64,000 bases of DNA from NCBI GenBank assembly GCA_009664345.1, contig CP043547.1:2008709-2072708 (forward strand), given 5' to 3'. Shown here piece after piece: positions 1-9,444 of this stretch. Position numbers and translations under genes: made by a program. Each line of letters begins with the position of its first letter. The first letter of the stretch is position 1. The DNA comes from Planctomycetales bacterium 10988. Lineage in GTDB: Bacteria; Planctomycetota; Planctomycetia; Pirellulales; Pb10988. The notes below the pieces were generated by a model. That model did no database searches. It worked only from the letters and a program-made list of their open reading frames with translations, and was not told the DNA's origin.

Positions 1-90
1 TTGCGTTTGATGACCGACAAAGCCCGCGAGGTGTTGCAAGGTTTGAGTGAAGAATCCACTTCCGACCAACCACAAGTCGCTACTTATTAA
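1..90 (+). CDS. 3' end of an unidentified protein (partial)
   Basis: Reading frame 1 runs from the window edge to a TAA stop at 88-90 and gives 29 residues ending in QVATY. The start and most of the gene lie outside the window, so no domain can be seen. The tail is polar and looks like a disordered C-terminus. A strong hairpin follows within 30 bases, which fits the end of a transcription unit. I cannot assign a function. Confidence 0.55.
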   Translation: MRLMTDKAREVLQGLSEESTSDQPQVATY

Positions 91-117
91 AATTATTATA
101 TCTATTGGAATTAATAA

Positions 118-151
118 AAGCCTACAAAGTTTTACATAACTTTGTAGGCTT
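118..151. terminator. Bidirectional terminator hairpin
   Basis: A 14-bp perfect inverted repeat (118-131 paired with 138-151) with a 6-base loop lies between a plus-strand gene ending at 90 and a minus-strand gene ending at 174. A-rich sequence on the left and a T-containing stretch on the right make it plausible as a rho-independent terminator for both convergent genes. Confidence 0.75.
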
Positions 152-173
152 ATTCTAATCTGACACTTTCACA

Positions 174-1292
174 TTACCCTAAAGTAAACTTAGGTAGCTG
201 TATAATCTCTCCACCTTTCATTGCGGATTGATGGGCACAAATTCCTACACAAGTCCAATTCGCACTCGTCACCGCATTCGGCCAAGGGTCACGATCTTCA
301 ACCAAGGCACTGACAAATTCATGGACTAAATGAGGATGCGATCCGCCATGCCCACCACCTTGTACAAACGATAAATGTTGGGCATCGTGAATTTCCGCTG
401 GTTGGGTAAAGCGTTGAATCGGCTCCGGCAACAAGTGAGCAAAGTCGGGAACTTCAATCTTCTCGGGAATTTCCGGTTCCGGCTTATTCGCAGTATGTAA
501 AACGTGAGGCTCGTTTTCAATCAACGTCCATTCAAAACTTTTCTTTGTTCCATAAACATCAAAGCTTTCACGATACTGGCGGGCCACATCATAGAGAAAT
601 CGCCAAATATGCGCCGTTACATCACTTTCTTTTAATTTAATATGACAGCTTTCCACCGCAAAACGATTGCCTGACTTCGCCGCGATATCCTCTCGCACGG
701 TTCCCGAACCAAAACAACTGACCGACTCCGCCAGTTTATCCATTAATCCCAAACAAGGGCTGACAACATGGGTGGCATAGTGCATAGGAATCATCTCTTC
801 CCAATAACTGGGCCAACCGTCCATATCTTGTGGATGCGAAGCAGCCAAGTGTTGAATTTTTCCTAGCTCTCCCTTTTGATATAAATCTTTAATAAACAAA
901 AACTCACGACTATAAACAACCGTTTCGGCCATCATATATTTTAAGCCGGTCTCTTTTACTTTATTGACAATCGCCTCACAGTCTTCAATCGTCGTCGCCA
1001 TCGGAACGGTACACATTACATGCTTTCCCGCATCCAATGCTTTTAACGTCATCCAAGCATGATCAGGAATCGGGCTATTGATATGTACAAAATCAACATC
1101 TGAGTCCGTTAAAACTTCTTCGTAGTCAGTATATCTTTTATCAATACCAAACTGATCGCCGACCTTATTTAATTCCACTTCATTCCGACGGCAGATAGCA
1201 TAGGCATTCGCCTGAGGATGTTGTTGATAAATGGGTAGGAATTCGGTTCCAAATCCAAGTCCGATCATGGCTACATTTACTGACTTCGACAT
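174..1292 (-). CDS. Gfo/Idh/MocA family oxidoreductase
   Basis: A predicted NAD(P)-dependent sugar or inositol-type dehydrogenase of about 372 residues, cytoplasmic. The N-terminus has the Rossmann motif GLGFGTEF following a beta strand, and the C-terminal half matches the alpha/beta substrate domain of the family, including a HYATH segment. The family's usual EKP catalytic motif is replaced by TVPMA after GKHVMC, so the normal lysine is missing. I prefer the ATG at 1292, which has AGTAGG about 8 bases upstream; an in-frame GTG at 1301 is possible. It is divergent from a XylR-type regulator, so it may belong to a sugar-catabolic regulon. The substrate is unknown. Confidence 0.85.
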   Translation of the reverse strand: MSKSVNVAMIGLGFGTEFLPIYQQHPQANAYAICRRNEVELNKVGDQFGIDKRYTDYEEVLTDSDVDFVHINSPIPDHAWMTLKALDAGKHVMCTVPMATTIEDCEAIVNKVKETGLKYMMAETVVYSREFLFIKDLYQKGELGKIQHLAASHPQDMDGWPSYWEEMIPMHYATHVVSPCLGLMDKLAESVSCFGSGTVREDIAAKSGNRFAVESCHIKLKESDVTAHIWRFLYDVARQYRESFDVYGTKKSFEWTLIENEPHVLHTANKPEPEIPEKIEVPDFAHLLPEPIQRFTQPAEIHDAQHLSFVQGGGHGGSHPHLVHEFVSALVEDRDPWPNAVTSANWTCVGICAHQSAMKGGEIIQLPKFTLG

Positions 1293-1565
1293 TACAATCA
1301 CCTACTTCTCAGGGGGAATACTGGGAACATTGCATCATTATCAAGTGTTAAGTCATTCTAAAAAAATTTCTCTCAGCATTCTATTTTGAAAGTGGGATAG
1401 CAATCCTGTCCATGAGAAGTTACGCTGAATATTTGAGATATTTTACATCCATCAGGTTACGAAAATATTCCTCACTTCAAACCAAAATCCCGTATAAAAG
1501 TTCATAGAGAAAAATTTTCGATTGAAAGCAAAAAATCCAAGCTTTTCTCAATGACAAATTTTGCA

Positions 1566-1578
1566 AATAGAATCTATT
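1566..1578. promoter_or_regulatory. 13-bp palindrome at the XylR start codon
   Basis: AATAGA-A-TCTATT is a perfect inverted repeat ending two bases before the ATG at 1580, where a ribosome-binding site would normally lie. No Shine-Dalgarno sequence is visible there. Its position suits autoregulation or a translational control element, but no binding protein is known for it. The rest of 1293-1579 is A+T rich and also holds a looser GAGAAAA/TTTTCTC inverted repeat (1507-1513 and 1543-1549). Confidence 0.35.
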
Positions 1579-1579
1579 C

Positions 1580-2755
1580 ATGAAAAAGCCACGTCGAAGT
1601 GTTGCCTTATTGATTGAGACATCAAATGCCTACGCGCGGGGATTGTTGTCAGGCATCATTAGCTACATTCAAGAACATGCAAGCTGGTCGATCTTTCTGC
1701 CGGAACAAGAAAGAGGAGCGACCCCGCCACGTTGGTTGTTAAATTGGAAGGGTGACGGCATCATCGCACGAATCGAAACCGATGCCATTGCTCAAGCGGT
1801 ACGAAAAACAAAGCTACCGACCGTTGATCTGAGCGCGGCTCGCTATCTTCCAGACATCCCCTGGGTGGAAACCGACGATCATGCCATCGCGGAACTTGCC
1901 GCGGAACATCTACTTGAGCGAGGCTATCGGCATCTTGGCTATTGTGGAGACCCCGGCTTTAATTGGTCTGTGTGGAGATGTGAAATTTTTACAGAACTGA
2001 TTCAACAAAAAGGAGGAAAGTGTCATATTCATCAATCGCTTGCTCGTTACAATCCCCGCTATTCTTGGAATCGGGAAAAGACTCGGCTCTCAAAATGGCT
2101 TTCCAATTTACCGAAGCCGATTGCAATTTTTGCTTGTTATGACATTAAAGCCCAGCAACTATTAGATGTTTGTCGAGAATTAAATATCTCCGTGCCGGAA
2201 GAAGTTGCGGTATTAGGAGTGGATAACGATCCGATCTTGTGTGAGCTATGTACTCCACCGCTTTCAAGTGTCATTCCAAACACCCATCAAGCAGGTTATG
2301 AAGCGGCAGCTTTGTTAGAAGAAATGATGTCCGGCGAGAAGGTTTCCAACGAACCTTTGTTGATTAAACCTTTAGGAATTCACACTCGACAATCGACCGA
2401 TTTACTCGCGATCGAAGACCCTGACATTGCCAAAGCCTTCCGGTATATTCGCGAACAGGCCACCGCCAACATTCGCGTGCAAGATGTATTGGAGCAAGTG
2501 CCACTTTCCAGAAGAATGTTGGAACACCGGTTTGTAAAATATTTAGGCAGAACCCCGCATCAAGAAATTCAACGGCAGCGAATTAAACGCGTAAAAGAAT
2601 TGTTGACACAATCCGATCTTTCTTTGACAGAAATCGCAATTCGCTCAGGCTTTGAACATACCGAATATATGTCGGTCGCTTTTAAAAGAGAAACCGGCCA
2701 AACCCCAAGTCGCTATCGCCAAGAAACAGGGACGAACCGCGGCAAAGAGTTTTAA
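1580..2755 (+). CDS. XylR-type transcriptional regulator (LacI-like sensor plus AraC DNA-binding domain)
   Basis: A 391-residue regulator. Residues ~5-275 resemble the periplasmic-binding-protein-like sensor domain of XylR/LacI proteins, starting with SVALLIETSNAYARGLL and including the conserved segment PEEVAVLGVDNDP. Residues ~285-385 are an AraC/XylS double helix-turn-helix with the family signature (LTEIAIRSGFEHTEYMS and the tail FKRETGQTPSRYR). Proteins of this type bind a sugar and activate catabolic operons. It is divergent from the Gfo/Idh oxidoreductase, a probable target. The ATG start has no clear Shine-Dalgarno sequence and is overlapped upstream by a small palindrome. The effector sugar cannot be told from sequence. 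Confidence 0.9.
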   Translation: MKKPRRSVALLIETSNAYARGLLSGIISYIQEHASWSIFLPEQERGATPPRWLLNWKGDGIIARIETDAIAQAVRKTKLPTVDLSAARYLPDIPWVETDDHAIAELAAEHLLERGYRHLGYCGDPGFNWSVWRCEIFTELIQQKGGKCHIHQSLARYNPRYSWNREKTRLSKWLSNLPKPIAIFACYDIKAQQLLDVCRELNISVPEEVAVLGVDNDPILCELCTPPLSSVIPNTHQAGYEAAALLEEMMSGEKVSNEPLLIKPLGIHTRQSTDLLAIEDPDIAKAFRYIREQATANIRVQDVLEQVPLSRRMLEHRFVKYLGRTPHQEIQRQRIKRVKELLTQSDLSLTEIAIRSGFEHTEYMSVAFKRETGQTPSRYRQETGTNRGKEF

Positions 2756-2765
2756 AGATAGTTTC

Positions 2766-3707
2766 TTAAGAAGTAATGCCTTTCGTTAAGTACATAAAGG
2801 CCGTTTCCAAATCTGGTTCATCTTCCACAATCTGTAGAAGTTTATATTTATTTTCAATCAATAGCTCGGCTAACGGACTATAGTCTTCTACACCCGATGC
2901 CAGAGTGAGCATAATAACATTTTCTTGGACATCGACTTGATCGACCAAATCATGGTCTTCTAATAATTTAACCGCCTCCTCCTGCCGATCGACAAGGCGT
3001 ATCTTTAACAAAGTCTGCAACCGTACCTGTTTCATGACACTCGCGACATCGGTATTTACTAACAATTCGCCCCGCTCAATAATCCCAACTTTATTACAAA
3101 TATTTTTTAATTCTGGCAAGATATGGCTACTAATCATAATTGTCTTGCCCATGTTACGAAGCTCTTTCAACAAGCCTCGAATTTCAATCCGTGCCCGAGG
3201 ATCAAGACCACTGGCAGGTTCATCTAATAGTAAAACTTGTGGATCATGTAACAACACGCGAGCCAAACCTAAACGTTGTGTCATCCCGCGAGAAAGACTC
3301 GTAACAAGGGCATCGCGTTTATATCCCAAATCAACTAATTCTAAAACTTGGTCACAAATCTTTCTGCGTTTTTCTCCACGAATCCGATAGGCTGCCGCAA
3401 AGAATTCTAAATATTCAATCACTTTCATATCATCATATACACCGAAAAAGTCGGGCATATAACCGATGACACGGCGAATCTCTTTAGGATGGCTATAAAT
3501 AGAATATCCGCAAACAGAAGCCTCTCCATAAGTCGGAGTTAGCAAGGTTGCCAAGATCCGCATCGTCGTTGTTTTCCCAGCACCATTTGGTCCGATAAAT
3601 CCAAAAACATCTCCTTCTTTCAGATCGAGATTCAACTCTTTAATCGCATAGAGATCACCATAAGTTTTTGTTAAGTCTTTTGTCTCGATCACGGGTTTTC
3701 CTATCAT
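2766..3707 (-). CDS. ABC transporter ATP-binding protein (ABC-2/gliding-motility type)
   Basis: A 313-residue cytoplasmic ATPase with Walker A GPNGAGKTT, the signature region LSRGMTQRLGLAR and Walker B LLLDEPASGLDP, followed by the H-loop SSHILPEL. The ~80 residues after the nucleotide-binding domain match the accessory C-terminal domain of CcmA/GldA-like exporters. It lies 68 bases after a large membrane protein and is probably the last gene of that minus-strand operon. No ABC-2 permease gene is next to it, so its membrane partner is either the upstream membrane protein or encoded elsewhere. An alternative GTG start at codon 6 has an AGGA at good spacing. Confidence 0.9.
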   Translation of the reverse strand: MIGKPVIETKDLTKTYGDLYAIKELNLDLKEGDVFGFIGPNGAGKTTTMRILATLLTPTYGEASVCGYSIYSHPKEIRRVIGYMPDFFGVYDDMKVIEYLEFFAAAYRIRGEKRRKICDQVLELVDLGYKRDALVTSLSRGMTQRLGLARVLLHDPQVLLLDEPASGLDPRARIEIRGLLKELRNMGKTIMISSHILPELKNICNKVGIIERGELLVNTDVASVMKQVRLQTLLKIRLVDRQEEAVKLLEDHDLVDQVDVQENVIMLTLASGVEDYSPLAELLIENKYKLLQIVEDEPDLETAFMYLTKGITS

Positions 3708-3775
3708 TCGCTAACTAGAAATGGACTATAAATGTCAAATAGACTTCAGGTTGTCAAATGTTTAAACAATCGTCT

Positions 3776-6094
3776 CTACTCTTCCTCGTTTTGAGTCGTT
3801 AAGACAAAACGAAAATAGGTATAATGATCTCGTTTTAAATTCCGTGATTCAAGCCCTTGTTCTTGATCTTTCAAAACCAATTCAGGCTGATCAGAAAAAC
3901 CACTTAAGATCGCCTTCTTGGCTTGCAGCTGGTTATCCATATTTAACGATTGGTAGATGACATTCCCTATATTGAATTGCGTTCTCTCGTCAACCTGTGA
4001 AAGCCTGCTGGGTGAGAGAGTCTTTTGCAGTAATCGATAGAGGCTCGCTTCAGGCGAACGGCTGGTAACGCCTCGAGCGTCAAACTTTACTGAAGGATCA
4101 CCATCAAAATTCTGACTCACCACTTCGTCGAATTGTTGAGTCATCGCACTAGATAAACTTACGCGACGGCTCGGGTCGATTTCAAACTCCGTCTCTGAAG
4201 CAAGCTCGATATCCCCTAGAAAGTAAGCAGAGGTCTTATAAGCAAGCACGGCAGCCTTTAAAGAAATTTTCCGCGTTGACTGAATTGAAACCCTCGCGGG
4301 TTCTTCCTTTTCAAGGTAAACATTGCCTTGAAAGATGTCCTTCTCTTGACTTTGTAAACAGGCTTGAAAGGTTTTGGTAGACCACACTTGAAGCGGAACC
4401 TGTTGTAACCTTGCCTCTGTCAGATTCATTCGATAACCAGATCGAAAAAGCGAGCCCCCGGATCGGTTTGCCGCAAACTGATTATTGAGTGAGAAATCAC
4501 TATTACTAAATAAACGTGAAGTTGCATCGTCTGAAGAATGATCTGTCGAAGTTTTAGATTCAATTGATAAATTATAATCTTCAGTCAGAGGACTAAAAAT
4601 TGTAAACCAACTGTTTGTACGTTTTGTCCCCGTTTCACTATCGTAGTCAACCAAGGAAACTTGATTTAAACGGGCCTCTCTCCCTTTTAAATAGACTGCT
4701 AAATAGTAAGCTCCGATACTAACGACAATGACCATGATTGGAAAAGTAATCCAAGTTAACTCCATCTTTTTAAAGACTTTCTTTACCAAAAAGTAGTCCC
4801 CTGGGCCTATCAATAGCACGTAGAGAAAAATCAAACCAGCCACCCAGGCAAAAGGGACTAGTTTCACTCCAGGGAACTGTTCAATATTGCGATGAAGCTC
4901 GCTTCCCCATTCCAGCTGAGGGCTTTGATAGTTATTGTTGTTAGCGTCTTCAGACGACTCTACAAGATTTTCCCACTGGAGTAGTTTGGAATAGAAAGCA
5001 AGTCTCCCTTTCCAATTAGTAAATGTTTGTAACTCCAAGTCACCTGCAATAAAACGAACAGTCCCGAAGCCGTAAGTATTATGAATAATTAGTGGAAGAT
5101 CATTCCCTTCCGCGGCGAGAACTTCTCCCTCTACATCATTTAATTGAGGAACAAGTAAAGGGCTTCCGTTGGAGATATTCAAGGCTTCGGAGGCATTGAC
5201 CGAAGCGAACCGTTCGAAAGTTTCACCTGAGCTCAAAGTAAATAATTTTTCAAACTCCCCTGGAACTAATTGCGTAAGTGGATGATCCGGCTGATTCAAA
5301 ATACTTGAAGAACCTTCGCCTCCACTAAACAACACTTTTCCACCCATTCGAATCCAGGTTAACAGGGCTTCGCGTTGTGCATCTGACATTGATTCATAAA
5401 GCTGTGGTCTTTCCGTAGAAAGAAGCAACCAATCAACGGCATCATATCCATACCATCGTGTAGGGAGTTGAGAAGTCTCTGTAAACACTGCCACTTCCGG
5501 ACGTGTGTTTTGTTCCCAGTTGAGCCGATTAACCACATCGATCATTTGAAAACTAGTGCCAATTCCTACGCATATTGGAGATTGATAATGAAGAGGGATC
5601 GGCAATTTCTCTGCATAGACTTTATTGGCGTAGGTTCTTCCGCTACGAGCATCAATAAAACGCACATCCAACGCAAGTCCCGCGTGCCCAGGTTTTAAAT
5701 AGATTGGGTTGCTTGTTAAGACCTGTCCTGGAGAAAGTTGATAAAGGGAAGACTCGACTTGATAAAGTGCGTTGTCGCTATCTTCGGTTTGAACAACGAA
5801 ACGACCTTGTAAAGGTCCATGATCATCGCCCCCTTTAATCGTAAGACGTAGTGATGTCCATTTCCCTGTCTTATATAGCCCGGCTATTCCAAACTCGATG
5901 GAATCGGAAAATTGAGGCGGTCCCGCAAAAGCATTCGTATAGAGAAGACTAGCAATCGTCAAACAATATAATAATAGTGCCTTAGAAAAAAGCGGAGAAC
6001 TTTGAAGACGATCAGTAGAAAATAAATAGAGATTTGAAAGCCGACTATGTATAAATTTCACTTTAAACCTACACTTCAACCATGGTGCGTTCAT
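3776..6094 (-). CDS. Large exported/membrane protein with two central transmembrane helices
   Basis: A 772-residue protein I do not recognise as a named family. It has a long basic N-region, a hydrophobic segment (~residues 39-55) that looks like a signal anchor or signal peptide ending near AFAG, an extracytoplasmic region to ~410, two transmembrane helices (~415-435 and ~445-467), and a long polar C-terminal part. The first region resembles domains that sense or scaffold surface machinery, with glutamine-amidotransferase-like stretches such as MGGKVLFSGGEG. The start ATG shares one base with the stop of the MazG-like gene (TAATG), which indicates translational coupling. An ABC ATPase follows, so a role in an envelope export complex is reasonable but inferred. 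Confidence 0.75.
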   Translation of the reverse strand: MNAPWLKCRFKVKFIHSRLSNLYLFSTDRLQSSPLFSKALLLYCLTIASLLYTNAFAGPPQFSDSIEFGIAGLYKTGKWTSLRLTIKGGDDHGPLQGRFVVQTEDSDNALYQVESSLYQLSPGQVLTSNPIYLKPGHAGLALDVRFIDARSGRTYANKVYAEKLPIPLHYQSPICVGIGTSFQMIDVVNRLNWEQNTRPEVAVFTETSQLPTRWYGYDAVDWLLLSTERPQLYESMSDAQREALLTWIRMGGKVLFSGGEGSSSILNQPDHPLTQLVPGEFEKLFTLSSGETFERFASVNASEALNISNGSPLLVPQLNDVEGEVLAAEGNDLPLIIHNTYGFGTVRFIAGDLELQTFTNWKGRLAFYSKLLQWENLVESSEDANNNNYQSPQLEWGSELHRNIEQFPGVKLVPFAWVAGLIFLYVLLIGPGDYFLVKKVFKKMELTWITFPIMVIVVSIGAYYLAVYLKGREARLNQVSLVDYDSETGTKRTNSWFTIFSPLTEDYNLSIESKTSTDHSSDDATSRLFSNSDFSLNNQFAANRSGGSLFRSGYRMNLTEARLQQVPLQVWSTKTFQACLQSQEKDIFQGNVYLEKEEPARVSIQSTRKISLKAAVLAYKTSAYFLGDIELASETEFEIDPSRRVSLSSAMTQQFDEVVSQNFDGDPSVKFDARGVTSRSPEASLYRLLQKTLSPSRLSQVDERTQFNIGNVIYQSLNMDNQLQAKKAILSGFSDQPELVLKDQEQGLESRNLKRDHYTYFRFVLTTQNEEE

Positions 6095-6438
6095 TAGGGT
6101 TTCTCCGCTTGATCACAGGTGCAGACAAATTGCTGACAACCAGGACAACCTGAGCCATACTTTTCTTTCATCGCACCAGCTAGGTCGACACCTGCAACGT
6201 TTGCGATCGTTGTTAACCAAGCAATGACATCCGCAAATTCACCTTCACACTCGTTCAACGTTCCTGAACGTAAAGCAGCGGCAAGCTCACCAATTTCTTC
6301 CATCAACCACATGAAGGTTCCATCGACACCACGTGCTAAATCTTTTTCAAGATACATGTCATGGATCAGTTTTTGAAACTCGTGGAAACCCACATCGGAT
6401 TGTTCAAAAGCCTCGGGATTCCAGGGGGTTCGTTTCAA
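6094..6438 (-). CDS. MazG-like nucleotide pyrophosphohydrolase
   Basis: A 114-residue all-alpha NTP-PPase-fold protein. The metal-binding motifs EEIGEL (EExxE) and EFADVIAWL (ExxD) are intact, so hydrolysis of a nucleotide triphosphate to its monophosphate is likely. The C-terminal tail has a CPGC-X5-CTC cluster, which may bind zinc and is not part of the core fold. It sits between a TPR-metallopeptidase gene (4-base overlap) and a membrane protein gene (1-base overlap). That tight packing is odd for a house-cleaning enzyme and suggests co-translation. The substrate cannot be read from sequence. Confidence 0.85.
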   Translation of the reverse strand: MKRTPWNPEAFEQSDVGFHEFQKLIHDMYLEKDLARGVDGTFMWLMEEIGELAAALRSGTLNECEGEFADVIAWLTTIANVAGVDLAGAMKEKYGSGCPGCQQFVCTCDQAEKP

Positions 6439-9326
6439 GGTTCTATCTCCCTCAACAGATTATTTGCTGTAAGATGAGTAGGGTCTTCGCGAAGAATTTT
6501 ATTTAATTTCTCTTTGGCTCGATTATTTTTATTCAGTTTAATATAAACACGAGCTAAAGCGATTGTCAGCATTTCTGTTTCGGGAGTGAGCTTCGCGGCG
6601 GACTCCCAGGCGAGCTCAGCCATCTGCCAATGTTCAAGCTCATACTCTGCTTGACCTAACCAGAGATGCACTTCCGGATCGGTCAATTTAACATAGATCG
6701 CTTCGCGTGCCCACTTGGCGGCCTGCGAATAATCTTTTTGAAGGATTGCCAACTGAGCTAGCTTCTTTCTTGTCAGAAAATCATCAGCATCCAAAGAGGC
6801 AATCGTTTCCAAGGCATGCGCCAGCTTTTGTTGATTTCCTGACATTAAATAAACACGTGCGAGTTGTCTTGCCCAGAGCGGGTCATTCGAGTGGTGCGAT
6901 TGTGCCCAGCGATAACATTCTTCCGCTTTTTGATATTGTTTTTGTTTTAAATAGATCGCTGCCAACAACTGAACCGCTTCGGGATAGGGCTTATCCTCTC
7001 CAACCGTTTTATTTAATCGGATCACCGCGGCGGAAACATCCCCTTCGGCAAGCTCAATGCGTGCGAGTAAATATTGAGCAAATGGGAAAGAAGGCTTGGT
7101 CTGTAAAGCGTGGATTAAAAGTTCGCGAGCCTCTTGATAGCGTTTGGTTTTGAGATATAGATTCGCAAGCTGCGTGGCAACGAGAGGATCATCGGGGCGT
7201 TCCGTTTTTAAACGGAGTAGTTTGGCATAGTTTTGATCGCCATAGTCAAACTCGTAGGACGATTCGTTCTGGATAATTTTTTCTAAATAGTTTTGAAAGT
7301 TTTGATCAAATTCATCTTCAGAGATATGAAAGACTTCGTGAATCGCTTCTGGTGTATCTAAGTTTAAATACAGTGCATTCAACAACTTTCCAGGCGTCTT
7401 TTCCCCAAAGTTTTCTTTGATGAATTGAAAGTAAAGTTCCGATTGACAATAGGCCATCAACCAATCACTTTTCCCTTGGGGTCGAATGAAGCCAAAGTTG
7501 ATCGATTCCAAGTTAAACAGACTATTTGAACGATATCGTTGTTTTAAAAGAGCATTCCATTCGGGTGGACGGGGATAGCCTTCATTATCAACTGCAATTC
7601 CTTCGGCTAACCAATGCGGTAGATTGAACCGAGTTTGTTGTAAATTAATGACATGAATAAGCTCGTGCTTTAATACTCTCGACCAGTTGTAAGGAACCTC
7701 TGATGGGGAAGTGATGGCAACGACTTGACCTGCACAGGCCCCGACGGTGCTAATGTAAGGAATCCCCGCCATGCGAGCACTAAACCAACCATGGCCAGGC
7801 GTTTTTCCTTTTTGACTGAAAATTTCAATCAATACTTTCGAGTCGACTTCATATTGAAATTGTTTCGCTAACTCAGGATAGATTTCTTCTAAATACACCC
7901 CGGCATAGCGGGCTAAAATTTCATCTGAGGTTCCACGGTAGCGAATGAAAAAGTGTTCTGTTTCTAAGGTTTTGTAGAATGCAAGCGTCTCTATAACTTG
8001 TAACATATTGTGGACGCGTACATGGAAAGGATCGAGTTGAAAAGCCCGATTCAACACCTCGGCAGCTTCTTCCTCGTTTCCCATTCTCATCAACAATAAA
8101 CCCAAGTCCGCTAAGATATCTGCTCGATTCGGCTGACACTCATTGGCTTTTCGGAAGTAGGGTTCAGAATCGAAGTAGCGTCTTCGCCGATCAAGTGTCG
8201 AAGCCAGGGAATAATAGAATTCTCCACAATGGGGATTTCTACTTTCGACACTCTCCATCAATTCCAAAGCATTGGTTGAGGGTTGCTCTGGTCTACTTTC
8301 CAACAAGACATAACAGGCAGCAATTTTTCCTAACAAAGCTTCAGAAGTGGGATAGCGTTCTTTGATTTTATTTAATCGCTCCAAGGCATCTTGTGTGCGA
8401 AAGTTCGCTAGGTCGATTTCCGTGAGTGATAGATTTACTGCTAAATCAAGGGGGCTAATTTCAATTGCACGGTCAAGTTGTCGTTTCGCCTCATCGAGAT
8501 CGAAGTCAAGAAGATAAACCTCCGCAAGAGAGGTATAAGCGGAAACGGCATTGGGATTGATAGACAGTGCTTGTTGGAAGTGACGCACTGCCTCGGGTTT
8601 ATTGAATTTCTTTAAATAAAGATTCCCCGCAGCAACCAGAGCAGGCCAATAGTTCGGGTTTCTTTCAAGCTGCTGTTGTTTTAAATCGTTGACAAGAAAT
8701 TTAAAAAGTTCCGACTGAGGATGCCGGAGAAGATAATCATTTAAAATAAGATGATAGGTGTGAAGTTGCTCAACTTCCTGGAAAGGCTGCTGTTCATATT
8801 GTTGTTGAATGCGTCGAGCCAGCGAATCGGCCTCTTCAAGTTTCCCGGTATCTCGCAAAAGCCGAATCTTGAGCCATTGGGCTTTTATATTTAATGGGTC
8901 CGTCTTAAGGATCTTTTCTGTTAAGGCTTCCGCTTTATTCAACTTTCCTGAAATGTAATTAATTTCAGCGAGAGCGAGATCGATTTCTATCGAAGCAAAA
9001 TTCTGTTGATCCGCTTGTTCGAAAAGTTCCAAGGAGGCCTCTCGATTTCCACGAGCAAGCAGACATCGCACTTGACCGAGTAAACCTTCGATCGGGTATT
9101 CAGCGGCCAGCAATGTATAATTCGCACGGGCCTCCGCATATTTACCCGTCAGTTCCATCTGCTTGGCTCTTTCCAAAGCAGCGTTTTTTTCTTGGGCAAA
9201 TACTAGTCCGGCTGACAATGCAAGCATGAAACGGAACCCTACACAGCATAGGAAGATCACTTGCTTGCCGCATCTAGACTGAGGCAACATGTAACACTTC
9301 CGCTGAACAAGGTAGGGCAAGCCCAT
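6435..9326 (-). CDS. Exported TPR protein with peptidase MA-like (HExxH) metalloprotease domain
   Basis: A 963-residue protein with a hydrophobic export signal (~24-44, ending near VFAQ). Two blocks of tetratricopeptide repeats (roughly 45-450 and 690-960) flank a gluzincin-type domain. The zinc motif HELIH (about residue 551) is followed by AEGIA, which would supply the glutamate third ligand. TPR units such as the one starting NPNYWPALVAAGNLYLKKF have the expected 34-residue periodicity. The protein probably acts outside the cytoplasm on proteins held by the TPR scaffolds. It heads an operon with MazG-like, membrane and ABC ATPase genes. The start may instead be Met13. Substrate and true proteolytic activity are unknown. 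Confidence 0.85.
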   Translation of the reverse strand: MGLPYLVQRKCYMLPQSRCGKQVIFLCCVGFRFMLALSAGLVFAQEKNAALERAKQMELTGKYAEARANYTLLAAEYPIEGLLGQVRCLLARGNREASLELFEQADQQNFASIEIDLALAEINYISGKLNKAEALTEKILKTDPLNIKAQWLKIRLLRDTGKLEEADSLARRIQQQYEQQPFQEVEQLHTYHLILNDYLLRHPQSELFKFLVNDLKQQQLERNPNYWPALVAAGNLYLKKFNKPEAVRHFQQALSINPNAVSAYTSLAEVYLLDFDLDEAKRQLDRAIEISPLDLAVNLSLTEIDLANFRTQDALERLNKIKERYPTSEALLGKIAACYVLLESRPEQPSTNALELMESVESRNPHCGEFYYSLASTLDRRRRYFDSEPYFRKANECQPNRADILADLGLLLMRMGNEEEAAEVLNRAFQLDPFHVRVHNMLQVIETLAFYKTLETEHFFIRYRGTSDEILARYAGVYLEEIYPELAKQFQYEVDSKVLIEIFSQKGKTPGHGWFSARMAGIPYISTVGACAGQVVAITSPSEVPYNWSRVLKHELIHVINLQQTRFNLPHWLAEGIAVDNEGYPRPPEWNALLKQRYRSNSLFNLESINFGFIRPQGKSDWLMAYCQSELYFQFIKENFGEKTPGKLLNALYLNLDTPEAIHEVFHISEDEFDQNFQNYLEKIIQNESSYEFDYGDQNYAKLLRLKTERPDDPLVATQLANLYLKTKRYQEARELLIHALQTKPSFPFAQYLLARIELAEGDVSAAVIRLNKTVGEDKPYPEAVQLLAAIYLKQKQYQKAEECYRWAQSHHSNDPLWARQLARVYLMSGNQQKLAHALETIASLDADDFLTRKKLAQLAILQKDYSQAAKWAREAIYVKLTDPEVHLWLGQAEYELEHWQMAELAWESAAKLTPETEMLTIALARVYIKLNKNNRAKEKLNKILREDPTHLTANNLLREIEP

Positions 9327-9444
9327 ACGACAACCTCAGAATCTTCTGTTAGATTTTGTCAACTTTAAACTAGGAATCAACTCTCTAAAACGTGTTAGTT
9401 TTTTTAAAGTTAATCATGCATTTTATATAAAGAGTATCATTTTA

